NCBI GenBank assembly: GCA_016203375.1
Contig: JACQMX010000070.1
Location: forward strand, 1 to 8,008
Source: Candidatus Woesearchaeota archaeon
GTDB taxonomy: Archaea; Nanobdellota; Nanobdellia; Woesearchaeales; UBA12501
Direction: 5' to 3'
Length of the DNA stretch: 8,008 nucleotides
The position numbers were made by a program, and so were the translations under genes. Positions 6,939 to 8,008 of this stretch are shown piece by piece (position 1 is the first letter of the stretch; each line of letters starts with the position of its first letter). Below the pieces are notes generated by a model, which was not told where the DNA came from, ran no database searches, and worked only from the letters and a program-made list of their open reading frames with translations.

Positions 6939-6947
6939 ATATAAAAA
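6939..6947 (-). promoter_or_regulatory. TATA box of yvcK
   Basis: On the minus strand TTTTTATAT is centred about 26 bases before the ATG at 6917, predicting a start of transcription at the ATG itself. There is no Shine-Dalgarno. The BRE position (6948-6955) lies directly against the target duplication of the inserted element. Confidence 0.65.
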
Positions 6948-6960
6948 CCTTTTTGTAGTT

Positions 6961-6977
6961 CAGGCTCTGTCCTGAAT
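6961..6977 (+). repeat. Left terminal inverted repeat of the MITE
   Basis: CAGGCTCTGTCCTGAAT is the exact reverse complement of the right end. In the right end GT (read inward) and then GCTGGTGTC follow directly, whereas here 24 bases carrying two copies of CTCGCTCG (6978-6985 and 6994-7001) come in between. Confidence 0.85.
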
Positions 6978-7125
6978 CTCGCTCGACGTGCGTCTCGCTC
7001 GGCTGGTGTCGAGCTCGCTCTGTTTATGCTGTTATGCGATGTGTGGCGCCTCCCCGTAAGGGACGACCCCCTCCGCATGTTATTATAAACATATTTTCAT
7101 CGCTCGCAAAAGGAGACACCAGCAC

Positions 7126-7142
7126 ATTCAGGACAGAGCCTG
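7126..7142 (-). repeat. Right terminal inverted repeat of the MITE
   Basis: ATTCAGGACAGAGCCTG pairs with all 17 bases of the left end. With the adjoining GACACCAGCAC it probably shows the original 28-bp end of the element. Confidence 0.85.
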
Positions 7143-7159
7143 TAGTTTAAAAGAATGCT

Positions 7160-7690
7160 TTATTGCGCTGGTTTATTCCGCACCATGACAATCTTGCATT
7201 GGCACGCGACCTTGCATTTCGCCCGTCTCAACGCCTGCTTGGCGAGTTCCAGATGTTGTGGCTCTGTGTTTACTTGCATAATAACCTGTCCTTTTTTGAC
7301 TTGCGCTGCAATGCCAATTGGCTTGCCAAAGGCATGAGCCATGCCGGTGCTCATACGATCAGCACCAGCGCCAGCGGCCAACGGGTTTTCTCGAAGAATA
7401 TGATGCGGATAAACGCGAACACGCATATGATAGCCAACTTTGCCAAGAACTTTTTCTAATAGCCTATTGCTGGTCTGTCTTGCCGCTTCTAGGGAATTAT
7501 GTCTAATCTGGATAGAATCGCCAGCCACCAGGTTTAGCGTGATCGGGAATGGCCTGCTTTCGCCCATTTCATAGCGGACAACCTTGCTTACAATACCACA
7601 TTTTACAAAGGCCTTACCCTGGAATTTAGAGCGTCGCGTATAGGGGCGTTCAATCCTTCTATAAGAGACACCTTTGCGTAGTTTTGCCAT
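7160..7690 (-). CDS. rpl10e: 50S ribosomal protein L10e (uL16 family)
   Basis: 176 residues, the usual length for archaeal L10e. It is the archaeal/eukaryotic counterpart of bacterial L16 and sits in the large subunit near the tRNA-binding and peptidyl-transferase region, joining late in assembly. It shows the basic N-terminus (MAKLRKGVSYRRIERPYTRRS), a central segment with HHILRENPLAAGAGADRMST, then GMAHAFGKPIG, matching the conserved GADR..GM..AFGK loop, and a C-terminal LAKQALRRAKCKV stretch. The ATG at 7690 lies exactly 26 bases after the centre of a TATA box on this strand, so a leaderless mRNA is likely. It is transcribed towards yvcK but separated from it by the MITE and by yvcK's own promoter. 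It is divergent from the pilin-like gene. No anomalies seen. Confidence 0.96.
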   Translation of the reverse strand: MAKLRKGVSYRRIERPYTRRSKFQGKAFVKCGIVSKVVRYEMGESRPFPITLNLVAGDSIQIRHNSLEAARQTSNRLLEKVLGKVGYHMRVRVYPHHILRENPLAAGAGADRMSTGMAHAFGKPIGIAAQVKKGQVIMQVNTEPQHLELAKQALRRAKCKVACQCKIVMVRNKPAQ

Positions 7691-7712
7691 AATACAGCGG
7701 AAAAAGAGGTCC

Positions 7713-7720
7713 TTTTTAAA
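7713..7720 (-). promoter_or_regulatory. TATA box of rpl10e
   Basis: The minus strand reads TTTAAAAA within CCTTTAAAAAGG, centred about 26 bases before the ATG at 7690. There is no Shine-Dalgarno. This is a leaderless arrangement like that of yvcK and the NOG1 gene. Confidence 0.65.
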
Positions 7721-7746
7721 GGTTGTGGAAAAGAGAAATAAAAAAG

Positions 7747-7756
7747 TTTATAAATA
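7747..7756 (+). promoter_or_regulatory. TATA box of the pilin-like gene
   Basis: TTTATAAATA is a strong archaeal TATA box, about 27 bases from the divergent rpl10e box. It lies inside a near-symmetric AGTTTA-TAAA-TAAACT sequence (7745-7760). It predicts a start near 7778 and so a leader of about 20 bases, unlike the leaderless neighbours. Confidence 0.65.
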
Positions 7757-7786
7757 AACTGCACTATCGTCCATTTATTACATAAA

Positions 7787-7793
7787 GAGGTGA
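7787..7793 (+). promoter_or_regulatory. Shine-Dalgarno site of the pilin-like gene
   Basis: GAGGTGA matches the complement of the archaeal 16S rRNA 3' end and lies four bases before the ATG at 7798. It is the only clear ribosome-binding site in the window and fixes this start. Confidence 0.75.
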
Positions 7794-7797
7794 AGTA

Positions 7798-8008
7798 ATG
7801 AAGGACTTTGGCAGGATTCGCATTCGTTTAGGCAAAAAGGCTTCTTTGAGTTTATCTATTAACGCGATTGTTGTTCTCATCCTCGCTATTACCATGCTTG
7901 GGCTTGGATTGGCGTTTATGAAGGGGATGTTTGGTGGAACAATATCAGAACTTGGTAAGTTTAGGGAAGAAATTCGAGATCAGCTTATCCAAGAACTAAG
8001 AAGAAGTA
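7798..8008 (+). CDS. Small pilin-like membrane protein, 3' end missing
   Basis: 70 complete codons are visible with no stop, and the rest lies beyond the window. A short basic N-terminus (six Arg/Lys within residues 2-14) leads to KKA-SLSLSINAIV and one hydrophobic helix at about residues 23-41, then a charged, probably coiled helix from about residue 49 on (ISELGKFREEIRDQLIQEL). The K14-A15 step before a serine and a hydrophobic helix resembles a class III (type IV pilin/archaellin) signal peptide, cleaved by a prepilin peptidase, though the motif is loose. The alternative is a simple N-anchored membrane protein. In my recollection, proteins starting with SINAIVVLILA-like helices are common in DPANN archaea and are annotated as hypothetical. 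The start is fixed by the Shine-Dalgarno site. Confidence 0.75.
   Translation, partial: MKDFGRIRIRLGKKASLSLSINAIVVLILAITMLGLGLAFMKGMFGGTISELGKFREEIRDQLIQELRRS

Larger units (their letters stand above)
6961..7142. mobile_element. MITE-like element with 17-bp terminal inverted repeats
   Basis: A 182-bp non-coding segment is bounded by perfect 17-bp inverted repeats and flanked on both sides by TAGTT (6956-6960 and 7143-7147), a 5-bp target duplication. Inside are a second inverted pair, GCTGGTGTC/GACACCAGC (7002-7010 with 7115-7123), then ATGCG/CGCAT (7034-7038 with 7074-7078) and a TCCC/GGGA stem (7051-7054 with 7060-7063), so the strand could fold back over most of its length. ATGTT/AACAT at 7077-7092 is a further small palindrome. 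It encodes no transposase and so would need one in trans; I cannot assign an IS family. Without it, the rpl10e-yvcK gap would be about 55 bases. Confidence 0.8.

Noticed and set aside
6961..7142. Riboswitch or leader RNA of yvcK
   Set aside because: The TATA spacing predicts that the yvcK transcript begins at its ATG, downstream of this region, and the flanking duplication fits insertion better.

Overview
The window comes from an archaeon. It carries a group II chaperonin (thermosome) subunit, an archaeal/eukaryotic-type NOG1 GTPase and ribosomal protein L10e. Most genes have an archaeal TATA-like box about 26-30 bases before the ATG and no Shine-Dalgarno sequence, which is the arrangement of leaderless mRNAs. 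The bacterial-looking YvcK protein and the short pilin-like protein at the right edge are the kind of mix seen in DPANN lineages such as Woesearchaeota or Pacearchaeota. That placement is inference; the sequence alone does not prove it.

Layout, left to right. 1-1296: C-terminal four-fifths of a thermosome subunit, cut by the window edge. 1297-1680: a spacer with no convincing gene, holding a T-rich terminator, a perfect 17-bp inverted repeat, several small stem-loops and a palindrome in front of a TATA-like box. 1681-2208: an unrecognised predicted secreted lipoprotein, visibly richer in G+C than its neighbours. 2315-3277: NOG1-type GTPase. 3353-5602: a large eukaryotic-type protein kinase that appears to carry a second, degenerate kinase C-lobe at its end. 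5622-6917 (minus): membrane-anchored YvcK/CofD-family protein, convergent with the kinase. 6961-7142: a 182-bp element with perfect 17-bp terminal inverted repeats and a 5-bp target duplication, best read as a MITE. 7160-7690 (minus): ribosomal protein L10e. 7798-8008: start of a small pilin-like membrane protein, divergent from L10e and the only gene here with a clear Shine-Dalgarno site.

The genes do not form one operon; nearly every gene has its own promoter-like sequence. Protein folding (thermosome), large-subunit assembly (NOG1) and the large subunit itself (L10e) are housekeeping functions. The kinase, the lipoprotein and the MITE are the accessory content. The most interesting items are the kinase plus pseudokinase architecture, the MITE inserted directly upstream of the yvcK promoter, the reversed-polarity 17-bp hairpin, and the altered nucleotide-binding loop of the YvcK protein. 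I see no defence system, CRISPR array, tRNA or rRNA.
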